A stretch of 64,000 nucleotides of DNA from Pseudoclavibacter triregionum (GCA_910822395.1 OU365335.1:2108001-2172000); one strand, 5' to 3'. Shown: positions 44,079 through 53,736, counted from the first letter of the stretch. Numbers and translations are program-made. Notes: a model not told the origin generated them from the letters alone.

Positions 44079-46031
44079 GTGTCCAGCACCACCCGCTCCC
44101 CCCGGCTCCACCGCACCCGCGCGGGCGCCGCGAAGGCCGAGCGCCGCCAGGGCGGCCACTCCGCCGCCGGCCTCACGCTCGCCGCGCTCGGCGTCGTCTT
44201 CGGCGACATCGGCACGAGCCCGCTCTACTCGATGCAGACCGTCTTCTCGGCCGAGCACAACACCGTGCAGGTCAACCAGGAGCACGTCTACGGCATCATC
44301 TCGCTCGTCTTCTGGTCGATCACGATCATCGTGACCCTGAAGTACGTGACCTTCGTCATCCGCGCCGACAACGACGGCGAGGGCGGCATCCTCTCGCTCA
44401 CGACCCTCGTGCGGCGCCAGTTCGCGAGGCAGCCGCGCTGGTCGTCGATCGCGGCCGTCGCGGGCCTCGTCGGCGCGAGCCTCTTCTTCGGCGACAGCAT
44501 CATCACGCCCGCGATCTCGGTCCTCTCGGCCGTCGAGGGCATCGAGGTCGCCTACCCCGACTTCCCGCACATCATCGTGCCGATCGCGCTCGTCATCCTC
44601 GTCATCCTCTTCGCCTCGCAGAAGTACGGCACGAGCGTCGTCGGCAAGGCGTTCGGGCCGATCATGCTCATCTGGTTCCTCGTGCTCGCGGCGCTCGGGC
44701 TCCCCCACGTCATCGCGAACCCGGGCATCCTCGCGGCCCTCAACCCGTACTACTCGTGGTCATTCATCATGAGCGAGCCGCTCATCGCCTTCATCGCGAT
44801 GGGCTCGGTCGTGCTCTCCGTGACGGGCGCCGAGGCGCTCTACGCGGACGTCGGGCACTTCGGCCGCACGCCGATCCAGCGCGCCTGGCTCTACCTCATC
44901 TGGCCGTGCCTCACGATCAACTACCTCGGCCAGGGCGCGATGATCCTCGCCGACCCGGAGACGGCCTCGAATCCCTTCTTCCGGATGGGCCCGGCCTGGT
45001 CGGTCGTCCCCCTCGTCATCCTCGCCTGCATCGCGACCGTCATCGCCTCGCAGGCGGTCATCTCGGGCGCCTACTCGGTCGCGCGCCAGGCCATGCGCCT
45101 CGGCTACCTGCCGAACCTCGAGATCAAGCAGACCTCCGAGCACGAGTCGGGCCAGATCTACCTGCCGCTCGTCACGGGCGTGCTCTTCGCCTCGGTCGTG
45201 ACGATCGTCGTGCTCTTCCAGTCGTCCGTCGCCCTCGCCTCCGCCTACGGCCTCGCCGTGACGACGACGCTCACGCTCGAGACGCTCCTCTTCTGCGTCT
45301 TCGCGCGGAAGATCTGGCGCTGGCCCCGCGTCGTCGTGATCCTCTTCGGCGCGCTCATCCTCTCGCTCGAGTTCACGTACTTCATCGCGAACCTCGCGAA
45401 GCTCCCCTCGGGAGGCTGGCTGCCCCTCCTCATCGGCGGAGTGCTCTTCTTCATCATGACGACGTGGCAGACCGGCCGAGCCCGCGTCGTCCGCCGCCGC
45501 GAGCTCACCGAGGGCACGATCCAGGACTTCCTCGCGGCGCTCGCTGAGCGCACCCCCGAGCGCGTGCCCGGGGTCGTCGTCTACCCGAACGCCTCCGAGC
45601 GCACCGTGCCGCTCGCGCTGCGGCAGTCGCTCTCGCTCAACCGCGTCCTCCACGAGCGCGTGCTCCTCGTGCGCGTGCAGACGATCGACGTGCCGCACAT
45701 CGAGGAGTGCGACCGGGTCGAGATCCGCGAGTTCCCGGAGGCGCCCGCGGGCGTGTACGCCGTCACGCTCCGCTACGGCTTCTTCGAGCCGCGGAACGTG
45801 CCGCGCTCGCTGCAGCTCGCCGCCGAGCGGCTCGGCCGGCCCGAGCTCGACGTCTCGAACGCGACCTTCCTCCTCTCGCACGTCGAGATCGAGGCGGCGA
45901 AGATCCCGGGCCTGCGCGGCTTCCGCCGCAGCCTCTTCGCGCTCCTCTCGAAGGTGTCGGCGCCGCCGGCGCGCCACTTCGGCCTGCCCTCGGAGCGCAC
46001 GATCGAGCTCGTCTCGCGAATGAGCATCTAG
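44079..46031 (+). CDS. kup: Low-affinity potassium uptake transporter Kup
   Basis: 650 residues. Proton-coupled K+ importer of the KUP/HAK/KT family. N-terminal signature LAALGVVFGDIGTSPLYSMQ (the GDIGTSPLY motif), KYVTFVIRADNDGEGG (the negatively charged loop), twelve transmembrane helices up to about residue 470, and a C-terminal cytoplasmic domain (PGVVVYPNASERTVPLAL ... HIEIEAAKIPG-type block). The start is GTG at 44079, in a short leader without a visible c-di-AMP riboswitch. Confidence 0.95.
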   Translation: MSSTTRSPRLHRTRAGAAKAERRQGGHSAAGLTLAALGVVFGDIGTSPLYSMQTVFSAEHNTVQVNQEHVYGIISLVFWSITIIVTLKYVTFVIRADNDGEGGILSLTTLVRRQFARQPRWSSIAAVAGLVGASLFFGDSIITPAISVLSAVEGIEVAYPDFPHIIVPIALVILVILFASQKYGTSVVGKAFGPIMLIWFLVLAALGLPHVIANPGILAALNPYYSWSFIMSEPLIAFIAMGSVVLSVTGAEALYADVGHFGRTPIQRAWLYLIWPCLTINYLGQGAMILADPETASNPFFRMGPAWSVVPLVILACIATVIASQAVISGAYSVARQAMRLGYLPNLEIKQTSEHESGQIYLPLVTGVLFASVVTIVVLFQSSVALASAYGLAVTTTLTLETLLFCVFARKIWRWPRVVVILFGALILSLEFTYFIANLAKLPSGGWLPLLIGGVLFFIMTTWQTGRARVVRRRELTEGTIQDFLAALAERTPERVPGVVVYPNASERTVPLALRQSLSLNRVLHERVLLVRVQTIDVPHIEECDRVEIREFPEAPAGVYAVTLRYGFFEPRNVPRSLQLAAERLGRPELDVSNATFLLSHVEIEAAKIPGLRGFRRSLFALLSKVSAPPARHFGLPSERTIELVSRMSI

Positions 46032-46210
46032 GCGCGTCAGCGCCGCACGCGCCCCCGCGGCCGATGTCCCCCGCGGAGACGGCCGGCGACGGGCCCCTCG
46101 CGATGTCGTCACGATCCCGCGACGAGCCGCCCGCCTCGCACGCCGCTCCTGGGGAAGGCGACTAGCCTTCCCGCACTCGCGGCGCGTGCGCGCCGCGTAG
46201 CAGGGAGGCG

Positions 46211-47398
46211 ATGATGCTCTTCGAGCGGCAGGTGTACGAGGACCGGATGCGGCGCGCGGCCGATGCGGCGAAGGCGGAGGGCCTCGCGGCGCTTCTCGTC
46301 GCCGACCCCGCGAACCTCTGCTACCTCACGGGCTACGACGCCTGGTCGTTCTACATGCCGCAGGTGCTCCTCCTCGACGCCGACACCGCCGAGGCGACGT
46401 TCTTCCTGCGCGAGATGGACGCGAACGGCGCCCACCGCGTGTGCGTGCTCGACCCGGACCACCTCGTCGGCTGGCCGGAGGACCTCGTCCACCGCGTCGA
46501 CCGGCACCCCATGCAGTGGTGCGCCGAATGGCTCCGCGAGCGCGGCGACGCGCGCCGCTACGAGGGCGCCCGCATCGGCTACGAGGGCGACGCGCACTTC
46601 CTCTCCCCGCGCTCCTTCCTCGCCCTGCGCGAGGGCCTGCCCGAGTGGCGGCTCGTCGACTCGCACGGCACCGTGAACCGGGTGCGCCTGCGCAAGGAGG
46701 ATCGCGAGATCGACCTCATGCGCAAGGCCGGGCGCCTCGTGTCGAACGCCATGGCCGTGGCCGTCGACGCGATCCGCGACGGCGCGCGGCAGAACGACGT
46801 CGTCGCGCAGATCGTCGCGGCGCAGATCGGCGGCGTCGACGGGATCGACGGCGACTACACGGCGATCGTGCCGATGCTGCCCATCGGCGAGGCCGCCGAC
46901 ACGCCCCACCTCACCTGGAGCGCGGAGCCGCTGCGATCCGGCGAGGGGATCTCGATCGAGATCGCGGCCGCCCACCACCGCTACCACGCGCCCCTCGCGC
47001 GCACCGTCGCGCTCGGGAACGTGAACCCCGACCTCGACCGCCTCGGTGGCATCACGGCGGAGGGCCTCGACAAGGTGCTCGCGAGCATCCGCCCTGGAAT
47101 CACGGCCGGCGAGGTGGCCGAGGTCTACTGGCGCCACCTCGACGCCCACGGGCTCGCGAAGGCCTCGCGCCTCGGCTACTCGATCGGCATCGGCTATCCG
47201 CCCGACTGGGGTGAGGGCACGGCGTCGATCCGCATCGGCGACGAGACGATCCTCGAGCCGAACATGACCTTCCACGTCATCGCGGGCATGTGGATGACCG
47301 GCTACGGCTGCGAGCTCTCCGAGTCGATCCGCGTCGCGGACGACGGCATCGAGCTCATCACGAGCGCGCCGCGCGAGCTCATCCGGAAGGCAGGCTGA
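46211..47398 (+). CDS. M24 family protein, ectoine hydrolase (DoeA)-like
   Basis: 395 residues. Strong family match by pattern to DoeA/EutD, which opens the ectoine ring to N-acetyl-diaminobutyrate: MLFERQVYEDRM, CYLTGYDAWSFYMPQVLLL, GGVDGIDGDYTAIVPMLP, PHLTWSAEPLRSGEGISIEIAAAHHRYHAPLARTVALG, GYSIGIGYPPDWGEGTASIR and FHVIAGMWMTGYGCELSESI (quoted in pieces). The typical M24 D-x10-D metal pair is replaced by E..H.R-Y-H-x-P-L as in DoeA. It may alternatively act on a related cyclic osmolyte. SD GGGAGG before ATGATG. First gene of a three-gene operon with an M20 hydrolase and an MFS importer. Confidence 0.8.
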   Translation: MMLFERQVYEDRMRRAADAAKAEGLAALLVADPANLCYLTGYDAWSFYMPQVLLLDADTAEATFFLREMDANGAHRVCVLDPDHLVGWPEDLVHRVDRHPMQWCAEWLRERGDARRYEGARIGYEGDAHFLSPRSFLALREGLPEWRLVDSHGTVNRVRLRKEDREIDLMRKAGRLVSNAMAVAVDAIRDGARQNDVVAQIVAAQIGGVDGIDGDYTAIVPMLPIGEAADTPHLTWSAEPLRSGEGISIEIAAAHHRYHAPLARTVALGNVNPDLDRLGGITAEGLDKVLASIRPGITAGEVAEVYWRHLDAHGLAKASRLGYSIGIGYPPDWGEGTASIRIGDETILEPNMTFHVIAGMWMTGYGCELSESIRVADDGIELITSAPRELIRKAG

Positions 47399-47399
47399 G

Positions 47400-48770
47400 G
47401 TGGCCGACCAAGCTGACGCCCTCGGCCGCGACGGCGACGGCCCCGAGGGCCTCGCCGAGGCCATGGACGCCGTGCACCTCGATCGCATCCTCGCCGACGC
47501 GACGCGCCTCATCGCCGCCCCGAGCGAGAACCCGGGCGCCGGCGAGGGCCCGGCCGTCGAGGCGCTCGCCGCGATGTGCGAGGCGCTCGGCGCCGAGGTC
47601 ATGCTCGGCGAGGTCGCGCCCGGCCGCTGCAACCTCCACGCGACGCTCGGCGGCGACCGCGCCGGGGCGCCGATCATGTTCCTCGGCCACTCCGACGTCG
47701 TGCCCGCCGGCGAAGGCTGGACCGGCGACCCTTTCACGCCCCGGATCGAGGGCGACCGGCTCGTCGGCCGCGGCGCGACCGACATGAAGGGCGGCATCGC
47801 GGCCGTGCTCGAGGCGATGCGGGTGCTCGACGAGCTCGAGTGCGACCATCCGATCGAGCTGCTGGTGACCGTCGACGAGGAGGACCGCGCCACCGGCGCC
47901 CTCCACTACCTGCAGCACGCGGCGGATCGCGAGCTCCTCGCGCTCGTCGTCGCCGAGCCGACCGACCTCGACACGATCGTCGGCTGCCGCGGCGCCGCGA
48001 ACCTGCGCCTCGAGCTCTCGGGCCGCGCGGCGCACGCCGGCCGCCCGAGCGACGGCGCGAACGCGATCGACGCGGCCGCGCGCATCATCGCCCTCCTCGC
48101 CGAGGAGTCGGCCCGCTTCGAGGCCGAGGCCGACGGCGACTGGTAGCGGCCCACCTGGAACATCGGCCGCATCGAGGGCGGCCACGGCACCTCGATCGTC
48201 GCGGATCGCTGCGTCCTCGACCTTGACCGCCGCCTCATGCCGGAGGAGTCGAGCGAGGAGATCCTCGCCGAGCTCCTCCGCCGCATCGAGGCCGCCGGCA
48301 TCGCCGGCGTCGGGCGAGAGCTTGGCGGCATCGAGGTGCGCGGGTCGATCGACATGTCGATGCCCGGGTTCCTCACCGACCCCGGCGCCCCGCTCCCCCG
48401 GGCGGCGAGCCGCGCGGTCGAGCTCGCGGGCGGCGAGAGCGCGATCGAGCGCTGGACGGCGGCCTGCGAGGGCGGCTTCCTCGCCCGCCGGCATGGCGTC
48501 CCCACGGTCATCCTCGGACCGGGCGAGATCACGACGCAGGCGCACCAGCCCGACGAGTCGGTGCGGATCGAAGACCTCGCGCTCGCCGCCCGCGCCTACG
48601 TCGCGCTCGCCCTCGAGCTCGCGGCCGCCGAGCGCGACCTCGGCGACGCCCCGCGCGTGCCGCCGTGGCGCCGGCGGCGGATGGCCGCCGCCGCGCCCGC
48701 CGCCGCGCCGGCCTCCCCGAGCCTCAGCACCCCACCCTCCACCGGACAGGAATCGAGGACCACGCCATGA
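47400..48770 (+). pseudogene. M20 family amidohydrolase interrupted by in-frame TAG
   Basis: 456 codons, with a TAG at 48144-48146 (codon 249), flanked in the same frame by GDW and RPTWNIGRIEGGHGTSIVADR. All M20 parts are present: HSDVVPAG, GRGATDMKGGIAA, TVDEEDRATG on the first side and the lid/dimer domain across the break, with ITTQAHQPDESVRIEDL (late metal His) after it. One substitution (for example CAG or GAG to TAG) would cause it. GTG at 47400 is 1 bp after the M24 stop. In a DoeA-type pathway this enzyme would deacetylate N-acetyl-2,4-diaminobutyrate, but DoeB proper is of another family, so that is inference. Confidence 0.8.
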
Positions 48771-50236
48771 CCGAGTACGAGCTCGCCCCGCGCACGCGGG
48801 AGATCGACCTCAGCGCCGTCGAGAAGCGCCAGATGCGGAAGGCCGTCGGCGGCGCCGCCATGGGCAACGCCCTCGAGTGGTTCGACTACGGCGTCTACGG
48901 CTACCTCACCACCTATATCGGCGCGCTCTTCTTCGAGCCCTTCGCCGGCCCCGACGGCGACCCGATCCTCTTCGCCCTCGCGGGCTTCGCGATCTCCTTC
49001 CTCGTGCGCCCGATCGGCGGCATGATCCTCGGCCCGCTCGGCGACCGGATCGGCCGCAAGAAGGTGCTCGTCGCGACGATCGTCCTCATCTCCTGCGCGA
49101 CCGCCGCGATCGGCCTGCTGCCCACGGCCGAGACGATCGGCATCTGGGCGCCGATCCTCCTCTTCCTGCTCCGCATCGTCCAGGGCTTCTCGGCCGGCGG
49201 CGAGTACGCGGGCGCCGCGGTCTTCATGTCCGAGCACGCCCCCGACAACCGCCGCGGCTTCTACGGCTCCTTCCTCGAGTTCGGCACGCTCGCCGGCTTC
49301 TCGGCCGCGGCCATCCTCTGCACGGCCCTCACGGCGATCGTCGGCGAGCAGGGCATGCTCGACGGATGGTGGCGCCTGCCGTTCCTCATCTGCCTCCCCC
49401 TCGGCGCGCTCGCGCTCTGGATGCGCTCCTCGCTCAGCGAGTCGGAGGCGTTCACGGAGGTCGCCGAGCACGGCGAGACCGAGCGCCCTGCGAAGGCGCT
49501 CGCGACGCTCGTGAAGGACTACCCCGCGCAGCTCCTCCAGCTCACGGGCTTCGTCATCCTCCTCAACGTCGCCTTCTACCTCGTGCTCACCTACATGCCG
49601 ACGTACCTCTCGAAGACGCTCGGCCACGGCGAGGTCGAGTCGGGGCTGCTCCTCGTGGGCATCCAGCTCGTCATGATGGCGATCATCGCGCCGATCGGCG
49701 GCCTCACCGACCGCATCGGCCGCCGGCCCGTGCTCATCTCCGCCTCGATCGGCTTCATCGTGCTCTCGATCCCTGCGGTCATGCTCATGGGCTCGTCGAA
49801 CATCGTGCTCGAAGGCATCGGCATCGGCATCCTCGGCCTCCTGCTCGTGTGCCTCATCTCGAACATCTCGGCGACGCTGCCGGCGCTGTTCCCGACGCAC
49901 GTGCGATACTCGGGCTTCGCGCTCGGCTACAACATCGCGACGGCGATCTTCGGCGGCACGGCGGGCCTCGTCGTGCAGTGGCTCATCGGCCTCACCGGCA
50001 TCGAGATCATGCCCGGCATCTACCTCGCGGTCGCGGGCGTCATCGGCCTCATCGCCGTGCTCTTCTTCCGCGAGACGGCCGGCCGCTCGCTGCGCGGCAC
50101 GCTCATCCCGGGCGAGGACGACGAGCTGCGCCTCGCGGCCGGCGAGGAGCTCGTCGGCAAGGTGAACCCGCCGACGGGCGCGATCCCGGTCGTGCCGACG
50201 ATCGACGCGGACGGCGAGGCCGGAGCGCGCCGCTAG
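48767..50236 (+). CDS. MFS transporter, metabolite:H+ symporter (ProP-like)
   Basis: 489 residues, 12 transmembrane helices. MHS/ProP signatures: GNALEWFDYGVYGYL, RPIGGMILGPLGDRIGRKKVL (helix 2-3 loop), RIVQGFSAGGEYAGAAVFMSEHAP, and GLTDRIGRRPVLI repeat in the second half. Members import compatible solutes such as proline, betaine and ectoine. ATG overlaps the M20 stop (ATGA), so it is translationally coupled and is the likely importer of the operon substrate. The C-terminal tail lacks the ProP coiled coil. Confidence 0.92.
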   Translation: MTEYELAPRTREIDLSAVEKRQMRKAVGGAAMGNALEWFDYGVYGYLTTYIGALFFEPFAGPDGDPILFALAGFAISFLVRPIGGMILGPLGDRIGRKKVLVATIVLISCATAAIGLLPTAETIGIWAPILLFLLRIVQGFSAGGEYAGAAVFMSEHAPDNRRGFYGSFLEFGTLAGFSAAAILCTALTAIVGEQGMLDGWWRLPFLICLPLGALALWMRSSLSESEAFTEVAEHGETERPAKALATLVKDYPAQLLQLTGFVILLNVAFYLVLTYMPTYLSKTLGHGEVESGLLLVGIQLVMMAIIAPIGGLTDRIGRRPVLISASIGFIVLSIPAVMLMGSSNIVLEGIGIGILGLLLVCLISNISATLPALFPTHVRYSGFALGYNIATAIFGGTAGLVVQWLIGLTGIEIMPGIYLAVAGVIGLIAVLFFRETAGRSLRGTLIPGEDDELRLAAGEELVGKVNPPTGAIPVVPTIDADGEAGARR

Positions 50237-50266
50237 GCGACGCGGCGCCCGCCGAGCGGAGTGCGA

Positions 50267-50298
50267 AAGGGCCCGGGAGCAGCTGCTCCCGGGCCCTT
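50267..50298. terminator. Perfect palindromic bidirectional terminator
   Basis: 32-bp perfect palindrome with no spacer, 16 bp per arm (AAGGGCCCGGGAGCAG and its complement), between the convergent MFS gene and the enoyl-CoA hydratase gene. Confidence 0.85.
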
Positions 50299-50328
50299 CC
50301 CGTGCGGTGCGCGCGATGCGGACCGCGC

Positions 50329-51108
50329 CTAGCGGCCGCCCGTGAAGCGGGGCTTCCGCTTCTCGTTGAAGGCCGCGAAGCCCTCGACGTAGTCGGGCGT
50401 CGAGCACAGGCGCGCCTGCTCCCTGTTCTCGTGCGAGATCGAGTCCCACATGCCGAGGCGCTTGTCGCGGATCTCGGCGACGAGGTCCTTCGAGGCGAGG
50501 AATGCCTCGGTGGCGCCCTCCGCCGCGCGGGCCACGCGCTCGCGGGTGAAGGCGAGCAGCTCCTCCTCGGGCACGGCGCGCGAGAAGAGGCCCTGGGCGA
50601 CGGCCTCCGCGCCGCTCATGAGCTCGGCCGTGTAGATGAGGTCGAGCGTGCGGTGCATGCCGAGGCGCTCGGCGAACAGCCAGTGGCCGCCCGAGTCGAG
50701 CGTCGCGCCGAGGTTCGCGAACGGCGAGCCGATCTTCGCGTTCTCGGCGACGTAGACGACGTCGGTCGCGATCGCGAGGCCGAGCCCGACGCCGAGGCAC
50801 GCGCCCTGCACGGCCGCGAAGGTCGGGATCCGCACGGACGCCATGGTGCGCATGGCCTCCGTGACGGCGCCGTCGAGGTAGCCGAGCACGTCGTCGTTCT
50901 GGGGCTCGACGCCGGCGATGTCGCGTCCGGCGCAGAAGCCGCGGCCCTCGCCGCGGAGCAGCAGCGCGCGGGCGCCCTGCCGCTCCGCGTCGCGGTAGAC
51001 CTGCGCGAGATCGCGCAGGGCCTCCGCGTCGACGGCGTTGAGCTTTTTCGGGGCGTTGAGGACGACCTCGGCGATCCCGTCGGCGACTGAGAGCTCGATC
51101 ATCGACAT
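50329..51108 (-). CDS. Enoyl-CoA hydratase/isomerase, phenylacetate pathway
   Basis: 259 residues, crotonase fold. Oxyanion hole peptides LLRGEGRGFCAGRDIAG and VQGACLGVGLGLAIATDVVYVAENAKIG are present; the second active-site region IGSPFANLGATLDSGGHWL lacks the standard Glu pair and has Asp in TLDSGGHW, as in isomerase types. By context it is PaaG-like (1,2-epoxyphenylacetyl-CoA isomerase, to oxepin-CoA) or PaaF-like. Cys/acid details suggest PaaG. Last gene of the minus-strand paa operon, 12 bp after paaE, SD AAGGAG. Confidence 0.85.
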   Translation of the reverse strand: MSMIELSVADGIAEVVLNAPKKLNAVDAEALRDLAQVYRDAERQGARALLLRGEGRGFCAGRDIAGVEPQNDDVLGYLDGAVTEAMRTMASVRIPTFAAVQGACLGVGLGLAIATDVVYVAENAKIGSPFANLGATLDSGGHWLFAERLGMHRTLDLIYTAELMSGAEAVAQGLFSRAVPEEELLAFTRERVARAAEGATEAFLASKDLVAEIRDKRLGMWDSISHENREQARLCSTPDYVEGFAAFNEKRKPRFTGGR

Positions 51109-51120
51109 CCGGTGCGCTCC

Positions 51121-52338
51121 TTAGGCGTCGAAGTCGACGAGGACGGCGTCGCTCGTCGGCCGGGACTGGCAGGTGAGGACGTAGCCGCGCTCGACGTCGT
51201 CCTTCTCGAGGGCGTAGTTCTCGGCCATCTCGACCGTGCCCTCGACGACCTTCGCGCGGCAGGTGCCGCAGACGCCGCCGGCGCAGGCGAAGGGGACGTC
51301 CGGGCGGACGCGCAGCGCCGCGTTGAGGAGCGTCTCGTTCGCCGACTTCGGCGACTTCACCTCGCCGGAGAGGCCGTCGAGGTTGAAGCGGATCTCGTAG
51401 TTGTCGCCCTCGGGGTCGACGATGACGGGGCGGCCCGCCGAGCCCTGCGCGCCCTCGCCCGGCTGGCCGGTCGTGAAGAGCTCGTAGCGCACCTTGTCGG
51501 TCGCGACGCCGCGGGCGTCGAGCTCGTCGCGGATGAGCTGCACGAGCTCGAAGGGGCCGCAGAGGAACCACTCGTCGACCTTGTCGACGCGGATGACGCG
51601 CTCGAGGATCGCCTTGATCTTGTCGGCGTCGAGGCGGCCCGAGTGGACCGGGGAGATGCGCTGCTCGCGCGAGAGGACGTGATGGAGCGCGAGGCGCGTC
51701 GGGTAGCGGTCCTTGAGGTCCGCGAGCTCCTCGAGGAACATGACGTCGCTCGCCGCGCGGTTCGCGTAGATGAGGTCCATCGTCGTGCCCTCTTCGGCGA
51801 GGATCGTCTTCGCGATGGCGATGACCGGCGTGATGCCGGAGCCGGCCGCCGCGGCGACGAAGTGCTCCTTGTCACTGCGGGCGATGTCCTGGCCGAGCGC
51901 CTCCTGGTCGGCGAGGTTCGGAATGCCGCGGCGCTTCGAGACGAACGCGCCCTGCGGGCTCATGACGTCGATCCGGTCCCCCGCCTTGAGGTTGTCGTTC
52001 GCCCAGTTCGAGAAGAGACCGCCGAGGTCGCGCTTGATGGCGATCTTCAGCTCGCCCGGCGTCGGGGTCTCGCAGATCGAGTACGAGCGGCGGACCTGCT
52101 GGCCCTCGAGCTCCGTGCGGAGGGCGACGTACTGGCCGGCGACGTAGTCGTACTCGTCCTGCAGCTCGGCGGGGATGTCGAAGGTGACCTCGATCGACTT
52201 GTCCGTGAGCGGGCGCACCTCCTTGATCGAGAGGGTGTGGAAGGAGGCGCGGCGCTTGCCGGTGCCCTCCGTCTCCGCGGACTCGGCGGCCAGGTCGTCG
52301 TCGACGGCCGTCTCGGTGGGGTTGAGTTCCTCAGTCAC
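51121..52338 (-). CDS. paaE: 1,2-phenylacetyl-CoA epoxidase reductase subunit PaaE
   Basis: 405 residues. FAD/NADPH ferredoxin reductase with a C-terminal plant-type 2Fe-2S domain: RRSYSICETP (FAD), GSGITPVIAIAKTILAEEG (NADPH), FLCGPFELVQ, then cluster cysteines in CAGGVCGTCRAKV and downstream LTCQSRP. Passes electrons to PaaA. The extra N-terminal ~35 residues are acidic. GTG at 52338 overlaps the paaD stop by one base. Confidence 0.93.
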   Translation of the reverse strand: MTEELNPTETAVDDDLAAESAETEGTGKRRASFHTLSIKEVRPLTDKSIEVTFDIPAELQDEYDYVAGQYVALRTELEGQQVRRSYSICETPTPGELKIAIKRDLGGLFSNWANDNLKAGDRIDVMSPQGAFVSKRRGIPNLADQEALGQDIARSDKEHFVAAAAGSGITPVIAIAKTILAEEGTTMDLIYANRAASDVMFLEELADLKDRYPTRLALHHVLSREQRISPVHSGRLDADKIKAILERVIRVDKVDEWFLCGPFELVQLIRDELDARGVATDKVRYELFTTGQPGEGAQGSAGRPVIVDPEGDNYEIRFNLDGLSGEVKSPKSANETLLNAALRVRPDVPFACAGGVCGTCRAKVVEGTVEMAENYALEKDDVERGYVLTCQSRPTSDAVLVDFDA

Positions 52339-52901
52339 TAGTGCACCTTGAAGTAGTCGAAGGGCTCCTTGCACGACGTGCAGGAGTAGAGGGCCTTGCA
52401 GGAGGTCGAGCCGAAGCGGCTGAGCTCCCTAGTGGCGAGCGAGCCGCACCGGGGGCACGGGACGCTCAGCGAGATGCGGATCGGTCCGGCGGGACGCGCC
52501 GTCGTCTTGCCCGTGGGCGGCGCGATGCCGTACTCCTCGAGCTTGGCGCGGCCGGCCTCGGTCATCCAGTCGGTGGTCCAGGCCGGGGAGAGCGCGAGGG
52601 TCACCTCGACGTCCTCGTAGCCGGCCTCGCGGAGGGCGAGCTCGACGTCGGTCGAGATCGCGTCCATGGCCGGGCATCCGGAGTAGGTCGGGGTGATGAC
52701 GACCCGGGCCCCGCGCTCCCCCGCCGCCTCGGCGGATCGGAGGATGCCGAGGTCGGCGATGGAGAGCACGGGGATCTCCGGGTCGTTGACCGACGCCGCC
52801 ACGTCCCAGACGGCGGCGTCGGCCGCCGCCTCGGGGCGGGAGGCCTGGCCGGGCGACGGGAAGCCCGAGACGGGCTCGCTCGCGGCGTGCTGCGCGGTCA
52901 T
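52338..52901 (-). CDS. paaD: Phenylacetate degradation protein PaaD (SufT/MIP18 type)
   Basis: 187 residues. DUF59-type domain (AASVNDPEIPVLSIADLGILR, YSGCPAMDAI) plus a C-terminal zinc-ribbon-like PCPRCGSLATRELSRFGSTSCKALYSCTSCKEPFDYFKVH with four to six Cys, typical of PaaD (also called PaaJ in some genomes). Probably matures the Fe-S or di-iron centre of the epoxidase. Cotranscribed: 7 bp after paaC, overlaps paaE. Confidence 0.93.
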   Translation of the reverse strand: MTAQHAASEPVSGFPSPGQASRPEAAADAAVWDVAASVNDPEIPVLSIADLGILRSAEAAGERGARVVITPTYSGCPAMDAISTDVELALREAGYEDVEVTLALSPAWTTDWMTEAGRAKLEEYGIAPPTGKTTARPAGPIRISLSVPCPRCGSLATRELSRFGSTSCKALYSCTSCKEPFDYFKVH

Positions 52902-52908
52902 GGTCGGC

Positions 52909-53736
52909 CTACCAGGTGGCGCCGGGGTGCTTGCGGGCGAGCTGCTGCATCTCGGCGAGGATGTAGCCGAGATGCTCGCGGTGCCGGCCGTGGCGGCCGC
53001 CGGTGACGGCCTGCTTGACCTGCGGCACCTGGAGGTTCGCCTCGGCGAGGACCTGCTCGATGCGGGCCATGGCCGGCTCGCGCAGCGTCGACGGGCGGAC
53101 GGCGATGCCCTCGAGCTCGTCGTGGAGCGGGAGGTCCTCGAAGAGCTCGTCGAGGTACACCCAGACGTGGTCGAGGCCCTTCTGGAGGCGCGCGTTGGCC
53201 TCCTCGGTGCCGATGCCGAGGCGGAGCGTCCACTGGATCGCGTGGTCGAGGTGGTAGTCGACCTCCTTCACGGCCTTCGCCGCGATGGCCGCGAGGGTCG
53301 CGTCCTTCGACTGCTGGAGGCGCGAGTAGAGCTCGAAGGCGTACGAGCTGTAGAGGAGGTTGCGCGCGATCGTCTGGCCGAAGTCGCCGTTCTCGATCTC
53401 GACGAGGTGGACGGAGCGGAACTCCTCCTCCTCGCGGAACATGGCGAGGTCGTCCTCGGTCTTGCCCCACGCGGAGCCCGCGTAGGTGAGGAGCACGCGG
53501 GCGTGGCCGAGGAGGTCGAGCGCGATGTTGCCGAGGGCGATGTCCTCCTCGAGCTCGGGCGCGCGGGAGATCCAGCGGCCGAGGCGCTGCGAGAGGATGA
53601 GGGCGTCGTCGCCGAGGCCAAGCGCGTACTGCGCGACGTTCTCGGGCGCCTTGTCGCCCCGCTCCTGGATCTCCTCGGCGGTGAGCGCGTAGCCCGCGGA
53701 GATGCGGGTCGCGGAGTCGAATCCCTCGCCGCTCAC
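52909..53736 (-). CDS. paaC: 1,2-phenylacetyl-CoA epoxidase subunit PaaC
   Basis: 275 residues. Structural subunit of the di-iron epoxidase that binds PaaA; ferritin-like four-helix bundle without the iron ligands. Family blocks: QYALGLGDDALILSQRLGRWISRAPELEEDIALGNIALDLLGHARVLL (in part), DFGQTIARNLLYSSYAFELY, VKEVDYHLDHAIQWTLRLG. GTG at 53736 overlaps the paaB stop by 4 bp. Confidence 0.95.
   Translation of the reverse strand: MSGEGFDSATRISAGYALTAEEIQERGDKAPENVAQYALGLGDDALILSQRLGRWISRAPELEEDIALGNIALDLLGHARVLLTYAGSAWGKTEDDLAMFREEEEFRSVHLVEIENGDFGQTIARNLLYSSYAFELYSRLQQSKDATLAAIAAKAVKEVDYHLDHAIQWTLRLGIGTEEANARLQKGLDHVWVYLDELFEDLPLHDELEGIAVRPSTLREPAMARIEQVLAEANLQVPQVKQAVTGGRHGRHREHLGYILAEMQQLARKHPGATW

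Noticed and set aside
47400-48146. A genuine short M20-like protein ending at the TAG
   Set aside because: The lid and C-terminal metal motifs follow in the same frame without any shift, so the gene is one interrupted unit.
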